Below are positions 40,595 to 47,957 of a stretch of DNA of 64,000 nucleotides, in pieces (position 1 is the stretch's first letter; every line of letters begins with the position of its first letter). The notes under the pieces were generated by a model, which searched no databases, was not told the origin of the DNA, and saw only the letters and a program-made list of their open reading frames with translations. The DNA is from Actinoplanes italicus (lineage in GTDB: Bacteria; Actinomycetota; Actinomycetes; Mycobacteriales; Micromonosporaceae), in contig NZ_PVMZ01000004.1 of assembly GCF_003001815.1 (NCBI RefSeq), positions 1-64,000 of the forward strand, read 5' to 3'. The position numbers and the translations under genes were made by a program.

Positions 40595-41194
40595 CTACCA
40601 GCCCACCGGTACCGGAATTCCCGGATAGAGCTTGTTGACGCCGCTCTCCACACAGGTCGTCACCGACTCGTGCCGGTCACTCGACGCCAGCAGGTCGGGC
40701 ATGCCTTTCTCGGTGCCGCGCACCTCGATACCTTTTGCCGTCAGACAATTTCGCGTCAACGTCATGAGTTCGGGTGCCATGATGGATTCGGTGGATTTCC
40801 GGTACTCATCGGCCACGGCCGAAAGATATGCTGATTGGCAGTCATCGCCATATCCGGCGACGTACTCGTCCGGCTTGCCGGGTGCTCGATACCACAGCAT
40901 CATCGAAGTCTGGTCGACAGGATTCCAGCCTTCGTTGACCAGAGAGATTCCGTGCGTGGAAAGGCAGCGCTGCAATCCGTCCACGCTTGCCTCGTAATCC
41001 TGGCGGCTCGCCACCCGATCGGCCAGAAGGCGTTGCTGGGCCGCGAGCCCTTCGGCGCGCTCGTGCTGGCTCAGGTACTGCTGGGACTGGGCGGTCGGCA
41101 CCTCGCCGTCGACCTTGCGGTCCGGCTCGGCGCAGCCGGCCAGTCCCAGCAGCAACATCCCGGCCACGAGCATCCGCCGGAGTGGCCGCATCAT
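40595..41194 (-). CDS. Putative lipoprotein
   Basis: 199 aa. Signal with lipobox LAGC (Cys about 21), then a helical region rich in Gln (TAQSQQYLSQHERAEGLAAQQRLL). Four further Cys (QRCLST, DDCQSA, RNCLTA, TTCVES) could form disulfides. Family not recognised. ATG 41194. It follows the secreted protein at 41201 with only 6 bp between stop and start, so the two form an operon. Confidence 0.72.
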   Translation of the reverse strand: MMRPLRRMLVAGMLLLGLAGCAEPDRKVDGEVPTAQSQQYLSQHERAEGLAAQQRLLADRVASRQDYEASVDGLQRCLSTHGISLVNEGWNPVDQTSMMLWYRAPGKPDEYVAGYGDDCQSAYLSAVADEYRKSTESIMAPELMTLTRNCLTAKGIEVRGTEKGMPDLLASSDRHESVTTCVESGVNKLYPGIPVPVGW

Positions 41195-41200
41195 TTCCGC

Positions 41201-41578
41201 CTAGTGCAGGATCGTGGAGACCGAGCAGGTTTCACACGACTTGTGCTGGCTGTAGGCGATGCCGCTGAGGCCCGGTGCGGTGAAGCGCACGCTGGGCAGC
41301 CCATGCGTCCAGCTGCTGAGATTGCCGTTCCAGTTCACCCGCAGCCAGGCGTGGCCCGAACAGCTGCCGCTGTAGCGAGCCGTCTCGGCCTGACCGTGGT
41401 TGCTCCAGCCGTAATAGCCGCAGCCGGCACGGTCCAGGAAGACCGTCTGTTCGTGTGCCTGCGCCGCTGTCGGCGCGATCAGAATCGCCCCGACGAATGC
41501 GCCCGCGGAGACGGCCGCCATCGCTGCTGATCGTCGAATCATTCCCCCGGCCCGAAGCCGGTTCGCCCCGTTCTTCAC
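41201..41578 (-). CDS. Secreted small Cys-containing protein
   Basis: 125 aa. Signal peptide ending APTAAQA (about 41). The mature ~84 residues have four Cys (GCGYYG, GSCSGHA, KSCETCS) and many Gly/Trp/Tyr, a compact beta-rich extracellular fold. Start GTG 41578 is supported by GGAGG 5 nt upstream; longer starts lack one. First gene of a two-gene operon with the lipoprotein. Confidence 0.72.
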   Translation of the reverse strand: MKNGANRLRAGGMIRRSAAMAAVSAGAFVGAILIAPTAAQAHEQTVFLDRAGCGYYGWSNHGQAETARYSGSCSGHAWLRVNWNGNLSSWTHGLPSVRFTAPGLSGIAYSQHKSCETCSVSTILH

Positions 41579-41641
41579 ATCATCCTCCGAGTAGAGGTGT
41601 CGCATCCGAATGGTCGTCGTGCGCACGATGTCGGCCACCAC

Positions 41642-41991
41642 GGTAAGACACCCCTCAACAAGGCGTCAATGTCGATCAATACCTAAATTCGGTGGATCAT
41701 TTGCGGTGCTATTCCGTGCCGATGGCGAGCCGCTTCATTCTGTCGATTTCTGTAGTGCTCGAGGGGCGCTGAGCAGTCAGTCGCCGCCATTTGCACGACC
41801 GTGACAGAACGGCTACAGAAAGCATCCAGAAATTCTGCAGCCTCGCTTCGTGAGGTCCCCGGACCTGTGCCGTGGAGACGGACATGTGCGGGGACGGGGA
41901 CGGGGCGCGCGGTTGCGGCCGTCACGCGGCGGGCCGGGGCGAACGGGAACCGGGCGCTGGCGGCCTCGCGGCGCTGACCCGGCCCGGAAGA
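41642..41991. other. Intergenic region, no gene recognised
   Basis: The first 200 bp are AT-richer than the surroundings (ATACCTAAATTCGG, ACAGAAAGCATCCAGAAATT) and probably hold the promoter of the exported-protein operon on the minus strand. The remaining GC-rich part shows no codon structure. Confidence 0.5.
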
Positions 41992-42735
41992 TCACGGTCG
42001 CGTTCGCGCCGCGAAGGATCGGGCCGCGGCGATCGCGGTGGCGCCCGCGGCGGCGGCCAGCCGGATGCTGCGCGGTCTGCCCCGCGTGGCCGCGGTCGTC
42101 AGCAGGCCCCAGGCCGAGGCGAGCGCCAGCGTCGTACCGCCTCGGCGGCTGACCGCGACGCCCGCGGCCACCGCGGCGGAGGCAGCGAGCAGGCCGATCG
42201 CCGAAGCGGTCACCGTGCGTGGGGCCGTCCTGTCGGTCCCGGCCGCGACGGCTCCGGCGGCGATGTTGACCGTGCTGGCCAGGGCGGTCCAGCCCAGTAA
42301 CAGTCCGGTGCTGGCCGGGGTGGCCGAGGCCCAGCCGGTGCGCGGACGGGTTCCCTGGAGCCGGATGTGGGCCACGGCGGCGCAGGCGGTGGCCACCGGA
42401 AGCAGGTATGGCGTGAGCTCGAATCGGTCCCGCTGCGCGGCGAGCGACCAGGCGGTGTTCACCGCGTACGCCCCGATCAGCGGCCATCCGGCCCGGCGGC
42501 TGACCGGATCGGACCGTCCACCCGGCAGGCACTGGACGACGGTGGACGCCAGGCAGCCGGCGAAGATCGGCCCCCACACCGCGAAGGCGTAGTCCGGGGG
42601 AGTGATCACCGTGTCGTACCGCCGGGTCTGCTCGCCCTCACCGATCAGCGCCCCGAGGGTGGGGGTGGCGACGAAGGCCACGCAGCTCCCGGCGAGCACG
42701 AGCGACCGGAGGCGGTCGTGGAAGTCCTGAGACAT
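41992..42735 (-). CDS. TspO/MBR-like membrane protein
   Basis: 247 aa with seven hydrophobic segments. TPPDYAFAVWGPIFAG near residue 55 and NTAWSLAAQRDRFELTPYLL match the TspO/MBR-related membrane family (tryptophan-rich sensory-like), which is often annotated only as tryptophan-rich sensory protein or hypothetical. ATG 42735 with TTGAGGTG upstream. Divergent from a MarR gene, with an inverted repeat between, so MarR control is likely. Confidence 0.72.
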   Translation of the reverse strand: MSQDFHDRLRSLVLAGSCVAFVATPTLGALIGEGEQTRRYDTVITPPDYAFAVWGPIFAGCLASTVVQCLPGGRSDPVSRRAGWPLIGAYAVNTAWSLAAQRDRFELTPYLLPVATACAAVAHIRLQGTRPRTGWASATPASTGLLLGWTALASTVNIAAGAVAAGTDRTAPRTVTASAIGLLAASAAVAAGVAVSRRGGTTLALASAWGLLTTAATRGRPRSIRLAAAAGATAIAAARSFAARTRP

Positions 42736-42768
42736 GGGCACCTCAAACTTGAGCGCCTCACCAAATGA

Positions 42769-42789
42769 GTAGCTTAGAAACCAAGCTAC
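42769..42789. promoter_or_regulatory. Candidate MarR operator
   Basis: GTAGCTT-(7 nt)-AAGCTAC, a perfect 7-bp inverted repeat between the divergent TspO-like and MarR genes. A TACGCT -10 (42792-42797) lies 7 nt before the MarR GTG. Confidence 0.7.
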
Positions 42790-42804
42790 CGTACGCTGGA
42801 ACGC

Positions 42805-43254
42805 GTGACACCCTCCTCACCGGAAACCCCCGCCGATCTGGCATGGACGATGCACCACCTCGCCGTCGCGGCCGCCGAGATGGACGCCGCCGTGGCCCGG
42901 CGGATGGGCCTGTCGGCCGGCGACTACCTGGCTCTCAAGCACCTGGCCGTGTCCGAGGAGCCGCTGGGCCCGGTCGAGCTCGGGCGTCTGCTCGGGCTCA
43001 CGTCCGGGGCCGCGACCGGCCTGGTGGACCGGCTGGAGCAAGGCGGCCACGTCCAGCGCCGGCCGCACCCGTCCGACCGGCGCCGCCAGACGGTCACCGT
43101 CACACCTCAGGCCATGCAGCGCCTGGTCACCGAGCTGCAACCGCTGGCCGGCGACATCGACCGCGCCGCGGCCGCCCTCACGTCGGATCAGCGCCGGCTG
43201 GTGGCCGAGATCCTGGCGCAGCTTGCTGCGCTGCACCGCAGGCACGCCCGCTGA
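42805..43254 (+). CDS. MarR family regulator
   Basis: 149 aa. Winged helix DYLALKHLAVSEEPLGPVELGRLLGLTSGAATGLVDRLEQGGHVQRRPHPSDRRRQTVTVT is clear at about 45-105. GTG 42805, probably leaderless. Likely represses the divergent TspO-like gene and itself through the repeat at 42769. Confidence 0.9.
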   Translation: MTPSSPETPADLAWTMHHLAVAAAEMDAAVARRMGLSAGDYLALKHLAVSEEPLGPVELGRLLGLTSGAATGLVDRLEQGGHVQRRPHPSDRRRQTVTVTPQAMQRLVTELQPLAGDIDRAAAALTSDQRRLVAEILAQLAALHRRHAR

Positions 43255-43335
43255 CCCGGTGCATCACGGCGCGGCGACGGTCCGCCCGCCCCGATCCCGG
43301 CGGCGCGGGCCCATGTGGCGGAGTGCCGGACGCCC

Positions 43336-43364
43336 TTGAATTGATCTACCTCTATGTGTACGTT
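43336..43364 (+). promoter_or_regulatory. Sigma70-like promoter
   Basis: TTGAAT (43336-43341), 17 bp, TACGTT (43359-43364), 30 bp before the secreted protein start at 43394. Good spacing and sequence. Confidence 0.65.
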
Positions 43365-43393
43365 CCGGATTCTGAGGCGAACGGGGGTTGCCA

Positions 43394-43786
43394 ATGACTG
43401 TCCGTACTGTTGTTCAAGGCTTCGCACTGGCCACGGCGATGACGGTGGCCGCGGTCGCCGTCCCGGCCACCGCGCACGCAGCCGGTGGTGGGTGCCGCAC
43501 CTGGTCCAGCGGCGAGTTCTCGTTGACATCGTGCATCAGCAACCAGGGCAGCACCGCGCTGCCCGACGCGTACTTCAACCGGCTGCCGGGCAACTGCACC
43601 GGCACTTCGCTCGAGTTGCGTACCACCGGTGGGTCGTTGATCAAAAGTGCCGGCTGGGGCTGCATTGTGGGCCATCAGGGCCCCCTGCCGACGGGGATGA
43701 GTTCGGGCACCCGCTACATCGCACGGGCCTGCATCAAGGTCAGCGGTGGCAAGTTCTGCGGTGACAGCTGGGAGGCCTGGATCTGA
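43394..43786 (+). CDS. Secreted small protein, five-Cys
   Basis: 130 aa. Signal peptide ending TAHA (about 29); mature ~100 aa with Cys in GGGCRTWS, TSCISNQ, GNCTGTS, WGCIVG, RACIKVS and KFCGDSWEA, beta-rich. Family not recognised; similar small secreted proteins are common in Streptomyces-like bacteria. ATG 43394 follows GGGGG. Confidence 0.75.
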   Translation: MTVRTVVQGFALATAMTVAAVAVPATAHAAGGGCRTWSSGEFSLTSCISNQGSTALPDAYFNRLPGNCTGTSLELRTTGGSLIKSAGWGCIVGHQGPLPTGMSSGTRYIARACIKVSGGKFCGDSWEAWI

Positions 43787-43866
43787 GGCGAGGCCGCTGA
43801 CAGCGCCTCGGCCGGTCGCGTTCGATAGGCGACGATGCGGGCGGCTCGTGACGCTGTTTCTTTTGT

Positions 43867-43884
43867 TTACCGGATGTTCGGTAA
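43867..43884. promoter_or_regulatory. TetR operator, site shared with 46122
   Basis: TTACCG-(6)-CGGTAA, overlapping a TAATAT -10 (43882-43887) 6 nt before the TetR ATG. On the other strand it reads TTACCGAACATCCGGTAA, matching TTACCGAACGTTTTGTAA at 46122-46139 at 13 of 18 positions with identical length. Confidence 0.78.
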
Positions 43885-43893
43885 TATCGGGCC

Positions 43894-44460
43894 ATGGGAC
43901 GAGCGCCGAGCATTGACGAGGACGCGCTGCTGAAGCGCCTCACCGAGGTCTTCCGGCGCTCCGGGTACGCGGGTGCCTCCCTCACCGACCTGTCGTCGGC
44001 GTCGGGCCTGCACCGCGCGAGCCTCTATCACCGGTTTCCGGACGGGAAGCCGGGCATGGCCGCGGCGGTCCTCGACTCGGTGGAGCGGGCGTTCGGCGCG
44101 ATCCTCGAGCCGCTGAACTCGGAAGACGATCTCTCGGGGGCCGTCGAGGAGATGGCCCGGCGGGTCGGGCGCTTCTACGACGACGGCCGCCTCGGCTGTG
44201 TCCTGGACACGATGACCCTGCGCGGCGCGCCGGACGACATCCGGGCCCGGGCCGCCCGTCTGGCGACCGTCTGGCTGGCGGCCATGGCCGATGTCGCCCG
44301 GCGAGCCGGAGCCACGCCGCGGGACGCTGATCGCCGGGCCAGAACCGCGCTGGTCAGCATCGAAGGTGCGCTGGTCGTCGCGCGGGTGCTGGAGGATCCG
44401 GCCGAGTTCCAGCTGGCCCTTGCAGGGCTCCCGCGGACCCTGCTGACCGGTTCGGACTAG
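43894..44460 (+). CDS. TetR family regulator
   Basis: 188 aa. HTH about 10-52 (LLKRLTEVFRRSGYAGASLTDLSSASGLHRASLYHRFPDGKPGMAAAVL), C-terminal domain with LGCVLDTMTLRGAPDD, of the type in TetR regulators of redox or electrophile genes. Probably leaderless and autoregulated. The same operator lies in front of the convergent DsrE/pyridoxamine-oxidase operon beyond the repeat element. Its TAG stop is in the first CTAG of that element. Confidence 0.9.
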   Translation: MGRAPSIDEDALLKRLTEVFRRSGYAGASLTDLSSASGLHRASLYHRFPDGKPGMAAAVLDSVERAFGAILEPLNSEDDLSGAVEEMARRVGRFYDDGRLGCVLDTMTLRGAPDDIRARAARLATVWLAAMADVARRAGATPRDADRRARTALVSIEGALVVARVLEDPAEFQLALAGLPRTLLTGSD

Positions 44461-44922
44461 ACACCCTTTACGGTCAGGGTCTGGTTGGGGCTGGTGAGGA
44501 CAATCCTGTCCCGGACCGCCTGATCGCCCAGCCGTGGGCGGCGAACCCTTCCCCGGGCTGTTGGTCGCTCAGCCGTGGCCGGTGAACCCTTCCCCGGGCC
44601 GCTTGATCGCCCAGCCGTGGGCGGTGAACCCTTTACCGGGCCGTTGGTCGCTCAGCCGTGGCCGGTGAACCCTTCCCCGGGCCGCTTGACCGCCCAGCCG
44701 TGGGCGGTGAACCCTTTACCGGGCTGGAGGCAGCGATATCCCGGAGCCCGGCGCCGAAAACGGCCCTAGTTGATCGTCCAGCACCGGGTCGCGGCGGTAA
44801 CCGACCCCCGCGGCCCCGGAGCCCACGACGGTAACGCCGGGCCGTCAGCCGACCGGGCGCCACCGACGGCTCAGACGGATGCGGCTGACGGGCAGGGAAC
44901 CCCGACTGTGAAAGGTGTCTAG
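44457..44922. mobile_element. CTAG-ended repeat element, copy 2 (inverted relative to copy 1)
   Basis: 466 bp between two convergent genes. Terminal inverted repeats CTAGACACCCTTTACGGTC (left) and, reading from the right end, CTAGACACCTTTCACAGTC. The interior holds about five 41-bp units (AACCCTTCCCCGGG, GATCGCCCAGCCGTGGGC) and then the unique part shared with copy 1 (including CGATATCCCGGAGCCCGGCG and the GATCGTCCAGCACCGGGTC block). Both neighbouring genes end with TAG inside the terminal CTAGs. Confidence 0.88.
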
Positions 44923-45821
44923 GCCGGCAGGGGCGGGTTGAACCGGGACGGCGTCGGCGCCGACCAGTTCATCAGCAGCGCGTACGGCCGGAGGACAGCC
45001 TCGTCGAGGTCGAACTCCACCGATCGCGAGCCTCCGGTCCACCGCACCTCGGCACGGCCCGTCATCTGCAGTGTCGTCCCGGTCGCCCAGTCCACGAAGA
45101 TCAGTCCCGTGCGTGGGTTCTCGGTGATGTTGCCCAGCGTCATCAGCATGCTGTTGCCCACGTAGTCGGGCCACCGCAGCCGGGTCGGCGACAACACCTC
45201 GACGAAACCGGGGTTTCCGCCGCGATGCGAGACGTCGGGGTCGCCGTCCTCGGACGCCGACGCGACGAAGAACGTGTCGGCGCGCGCGACCAGCCCGCTC
45301 AACGCTTCTTCCAGCGCGTCCACCCGTACGACATTGTCCGTTCCTGATCCTTTGCCCTCTGCCGCCTGCAGACCGGCCACGCTGCGCTTCTGGATGTACT
45401 TCGGGCAGTTGGGGAAGCTCTGCTCGATGGTGAGCAGGAGCCCCTCCCGCAGTGGCGTGGACGTGCCGTTCATCCGCAGCCGGATGCGCGTCTGCAGGTC
45501 GATGGCGAGCAGGGCCAGTTTGCCGGCACGCCGGGTCATCGGTGCGACCGGATCGTCGCCGGCGAGCCGGGCCAGTACGCGCACCGACTCGTCGTCAGGG
45601 GCGGTGACGAAGCCCGGCGGTCCGGCGAACAGCGACGCCCAGAGCCTGCCGTCGTCGGCCTGTGCGCCGACCGCCAGCAGATTCTGATGGGCGAGGAAAT
45701 CGTCGGCGCCGTCCGGGAGCAGTGGTCGAACCAGGCGCGAGACGGCCGATGCCTGCTCGCTGAGACCGGCTCTGGCCTGGGCCTGCAGCTCTCCCCAGTG
45801 GAATACCGCGGAACGGGACAT
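44919..45821 (-). CDS. Pyridoxamine 5'-phosphate oxidase-like FMN-binding protein
   Basis: 300 aa. LLAVGAQADDGRLWASLFAGPPGF, then the split-barrel core with ADTFFVASASEDGDPDVSHRGGNPGFVEVLSPTRLRWPDYVGNSMLMTLGNITENPRTGLIFVDWATG, which is the family's FMN-binding region. It acts on an unknown flavin- or F420-linked substrate. ATG 45821 has AGGGGAG upstream. Downstream member of an operon with the broken DsrE gene and the operator at 46122. Its TAG stop is in the right CTAG of element copy 2. Confidence 0.85.
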   Translation of the reverse strand: MSRSAVFHWGELQAQARAGLSEQASAVSRLVRPLLPDGADDFLAHQNLLAVGAQADDGRLWASLFAGPPGFVTAPDDESVRVLARLAGDDPVAPMTRRAGKLALLAIDLQTRIRLRMNGTSTPLREGLLLTIEQSFPNCPKYIQKRSVAGLQAAEGKGSGTDNVVRVDALEEALSGLVARADTFFVASASEDGDPDVSHRGGNPGFVEVLSPTRLRWPDYVGNSMLMTLGNITENPRTGLIFVDWATGTTLQMTGRAEVRWTGGSRSVEFDLDEAVLRPYALLMNWSAPTPSRFNPPLPA

Positions 45822-45835
45822 GGTGGCTCCCCTCT

Positions 45836-46083
45836 GAACGTGATGATCTGGTAGCCCTGCCGGCTCAGCTCCCGCAGGCTCGCCACCCCGGAGGTGCCGG
45901 GTGGGTGGTGTCCCGCAGCCTCTCCGGCCGGCGTGTGCCGGCTCCCTGGAGCAGCACCAGCGCCTCACCGTTCCGGCCGTACTCCCAGGCGGCGGCGAGC
46001 GCGTTGAACACCCGGGCCAGCGACTCCTCCGTATCCGGGGTCGGGTCGGACAGGATCACCACGGCGGTCTTCGTCTCGGACAT
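45836..46083 (-). pseudogene. DsrE-like gene with internal deletion and frameshift
   Basis: The N-terminal part MSETKTAVVILSDPTPDTEESLARVFNALAAAWEYGRNGEALVLLQGAGTR matches DsrE/DsrF-like proteins of about 120 aa. After DTTHP the frame runs into WRACGS and a stop at 45865. In another frame, starting at once, the family's C-terminal end appears (GTSGVASLRELSRQGYQIITF). About 45-50 middle residues are missing between the two parts, so an internal deletion broke the gene. Start ATG 46083. Confidence 0.7.
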
Positions 46084-46121
46084 CGCGTTCTCCCTTCGCA
46101 CTCGTTGGGGACGTTCGTATA

Positions 46122-46139
46122 TTACCGAACGTTTTGTAA
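46122..46139. promoter_or_regulatory. TetR operator in front of DsrE/oxidase operon
   Basis: TTACCGAACGTTTTGTAA, matching the operator at 43867. On the minus strand a TAATAT -10 (46124-46119) overlaps it, as at the TetR gene. Confidence 0.75.
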
Positions 46140-46205
46140 AATAAAGGTCCGGCGTGGCCCCGCTCACAGGGCGGGACACTTTTCTCCTGCACTGCGCCGT
46201 CCGCA

Positions 46206-46318
46206 CCACGCCGGGCTTCGCGTGTGCGCCTGACGTCGCCGGCAACGACGGTGCGCTCCCACACTGCGGATCTGTGGACGCCTGCCGTCGCCACCGCGAC
46301 GTCAGGGTCACGCGCAGC
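46206..46318 (-). repeat. Dispersed repeat family B, copy 2
   Basis: Inverted copy of 40284-40392, about 80% identical. Abuts the third copy of the CTAG element. Confidence 0.75.
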
Positions 46319-46329
46319 AGCTACGTGTG

Positions 46330-46680
46330 AGCCCGCCGCCGGCTCGGTGATACCGGCCTGGGCTACGGCTCACGGCCCATACCGCCACGTTCCGGTGCTG
46401 GACGATCAACTACGTCCGTTCTACGGGTCGGGCACCGGGATACGGCTGCCTCCCGCGCGGGGAAGGGGTCACCGGCCACGGCCGGTCGATCAAAAGGCGC
46501 CGGGAAGGGTTCGCCAGCCGCCGCCGGTCGATCAAAAGGCGCCGGGAAGGGTTCGCCAGCTACCGCCGGTCGATCAAAAGGCGCCGGGAAGGGTTCGCCA
46601 GCCACCGCCGGTCGATCAACAGCCACCCGAACCCGGCGCCGCGGCCGGCGGGCTGGACCCTGACTACGAAGGCTCCCTAG
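46330..46680. mobile_element. CTAG-ended repeat element, copy 3 (diverged)
   Basis: Same orientation as copy 1. Shares CGGTGCTGGACGATCAACTA, then CCGTT, CGGGCNCCGGGATA and GGCTGCCTCC, then four 42-bp units (CGCCGGGAAGGGTTCGCCAG with CCGCCGGTCGATCAAAAGG). The right end is CTAGGGAGCCTTCGTAGTC read inward, compared with CTAGACACCTTTTGCGCTC in copy 1. The left end is not clear. Units differ from copies 1 and 2, indicating independent array growth. Confidence 0.72.
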
Positions 46681-46870
46681 CTCCTGGCGACGGCGTCCAG
46701 TCAGGCGTCGATGGCATGCGGATTCCTGCTCCGGGCTTCGACGCGGCCGGCCATGCGGTCGCGCTCCTGCCGGACCCTGCTGACGAAGTCCTCGGCGGGA
46801 TACCGCGAGTCCGCGGCTTCGGCCAGGCAGGGCAGCACGTTCCGAGGATTGGCATGCCGGAAGCCGCCGC
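46677..46870 (-). pseudogene. Decayed gene end adjoining element copy 3
   Basis: A minus-strand frame reads RHANPRNVLPCLAEAADSRY, then PAEDFVSRVRQERDRMAGRV, a convincing helical C-terminus. It stops at TGA 46701-46703, and in the same frame LDAVARS leads to TAG inside the CTAG of the element (46677-46680). No start is found. Family not recognised. Confidence 0.4.
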
Positions 46871-46911
46871 CTCAAGAAGCAGGCACCCGGCGCGGGGCGG
46901 TCCACGACGGC

Positions 46912-47526
46912 TCAGCGTGAGCGCAGAGCGGTCCACGAGAGGAAGAGCATCGCCGCGATGGCGCCGACCGCCAGGGTCAGCGTGCCGGCCGTACCGCCGG
47001 ACATCGCCCACAGCCAGCCGGCCAGCAGGGCTGTTCCCGAGAGCGCCGCGGCGACGGCCGAGGCGCGCGTCGCCGCCTGCTTCGCCAGCACGTAGCAGGC
47101 GGCGATCAGCGCCGTGAACGACACCGTCCCGGCCGCCATGTGGCCGAGCGCGTGCCAGCTCATCGTCGCCGGCACCTCGTCGTGGCCCGCCGGGAAGCCG
47201 CCGCCCGGGTCCATCACCAGCAGCCCGGCCGCGATCATGCCGAAGCCGGCGATCCGGGCCAGACGGGGCGCCCACGTCCCGGCCAGGCTGCCGGCGCCCA
47301 CCACCATGAGCACACCGGCCACCACGAAGTTGGCGATCTGCACCCCGCCGAGCGCGCCGGTGCTGAGCAGGCTGAGCGGGTGCCGCATCAGGTCGAAGCC
47401 GTCGCGGGTGGCGGCCTGGGCGAGCGACACCGCCGCCCAGAGCGGCCCGGCGACGGCCAGTGCCACGCGCGGCGACGTGATCGAGTGAGTTCCGGCGGCG
47501 GGTGCGGTGTCGTTCTTCATCTTCAT
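46912..47526 (-). CDS. DUF998 family membrane protein
   Basis: 204 aa with six membrane helices. RDGFDLMRHPLSLLSTGALGGVQIANFVVAGVL and GHMAAGTVSFTALIAACYVLA are typical of DUF998. Function unknown. ATG 47526 (or 47520). Divergent from the DGPF/sigma operon; a perfect 18-bp inverted repeat lies between. Confidence 0.85.
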   Translation of the reverse strand: MKMKNDTAPAAGTHSITSPRVALAVAGPLWAAVSLAQAATRDGFDLMRHPLSLLSTGALGGVQIANFVVAGVLMVVGAGSLAGTWAPRLARIAGFGMIAAGLLVMDPGGGFPAGHDEVPATMSWHALGHMAAGTVSFTALIAACYVLAKQAATRASAVAAALSGTALLAGWLWAMSGGTAGTLTLAVGAIAAMLFLSWTALRSR

Positions 47527-47543
47527 GCCCCGACGTCGGTTCC

Positions 47544-47585
47544 GTCGATGTGACAGGTAATGCTTGGATTACCTGTCACATCGAC
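47544..47585. promoter_or_regulatory. Perfect 18-bp inverted repeat between divergent genes
   Basis: GTCGATGTGACAGGTAAT, 6 nt, then its exact complement (ATTACCTGTCACATCGAC). Symmetrically placed between the DUF998 gene (18 bp away) and the DGPF gene (48 bp away). As DNA it is a very strong operator candidate; as RNA it would form a long hairpin. Confidence 0.8.
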
Positions 47586-47633
47586 TCGCTCGACGCCGGG
47601 GCGGAAGCAGGCACGACGAAACGGAGAAACACC

Positions 47634-47957
47634 ATGCGTTACCTGATGATGCAGAAGGCCGGCGGAGCCGAACCGGACGCGAAGCTCTACGCCGACATGG
47701 CCGCGTTCGTCGAGGAGCTGACCGCCTCCGGTGTCCTGCTCGCGACCGGCGGTCTGGATCCGGCCGGCTTCAGGATGACCTCGGCCGGCGACGAGATCAC
47801 CGTGACCGACGGGCCGTTCACCGAGGCCAAGGAGGCGATCGGCGGGTTCGCCCTGATCGAGGTCCGCTCGAAGGAGGAGGCGATCGAGCTCGGCCGCCGC
47901 TTCCGCAAGATCGTCGGTGACGGCGAGAGCATGATCCACCAGGTCTACGGTCCGTGA
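47634..47957 (+). CDS. DGPF (YCII-related) family protein
   Basis: 107 aa. MRYLMMQKAGGAEPD, LLATGGLDP, and the signature TVTDGPFTEAKEAIGGFALIEVRSKEEAIE. DGPF proteins are the standard neighbours of ECF42-type sigma factors, and some are their targets. Function unknown. ATG 47634 follows ACGGAGAA. Its stop overlaps the sigma factor start by 4 bp (GTGA). Confidence 0.92.
   Translation: MRYLMMQKAGGAEPDAKLYADMAAFVEELTASGVLLATGGLDPAGFRMTSAGDEITVTDGPFTEAKEAIGGFALIEVRSKEEAIELGRRFRKIVGDGESMIHQVYGP

Noticed and set aside
40101..40638. Repeat-encoded proteins in the tandem repeat region
   Set aside because: Frames consist only of tandem repeat translations (ALALGLG, WRVAGV) without start signals.
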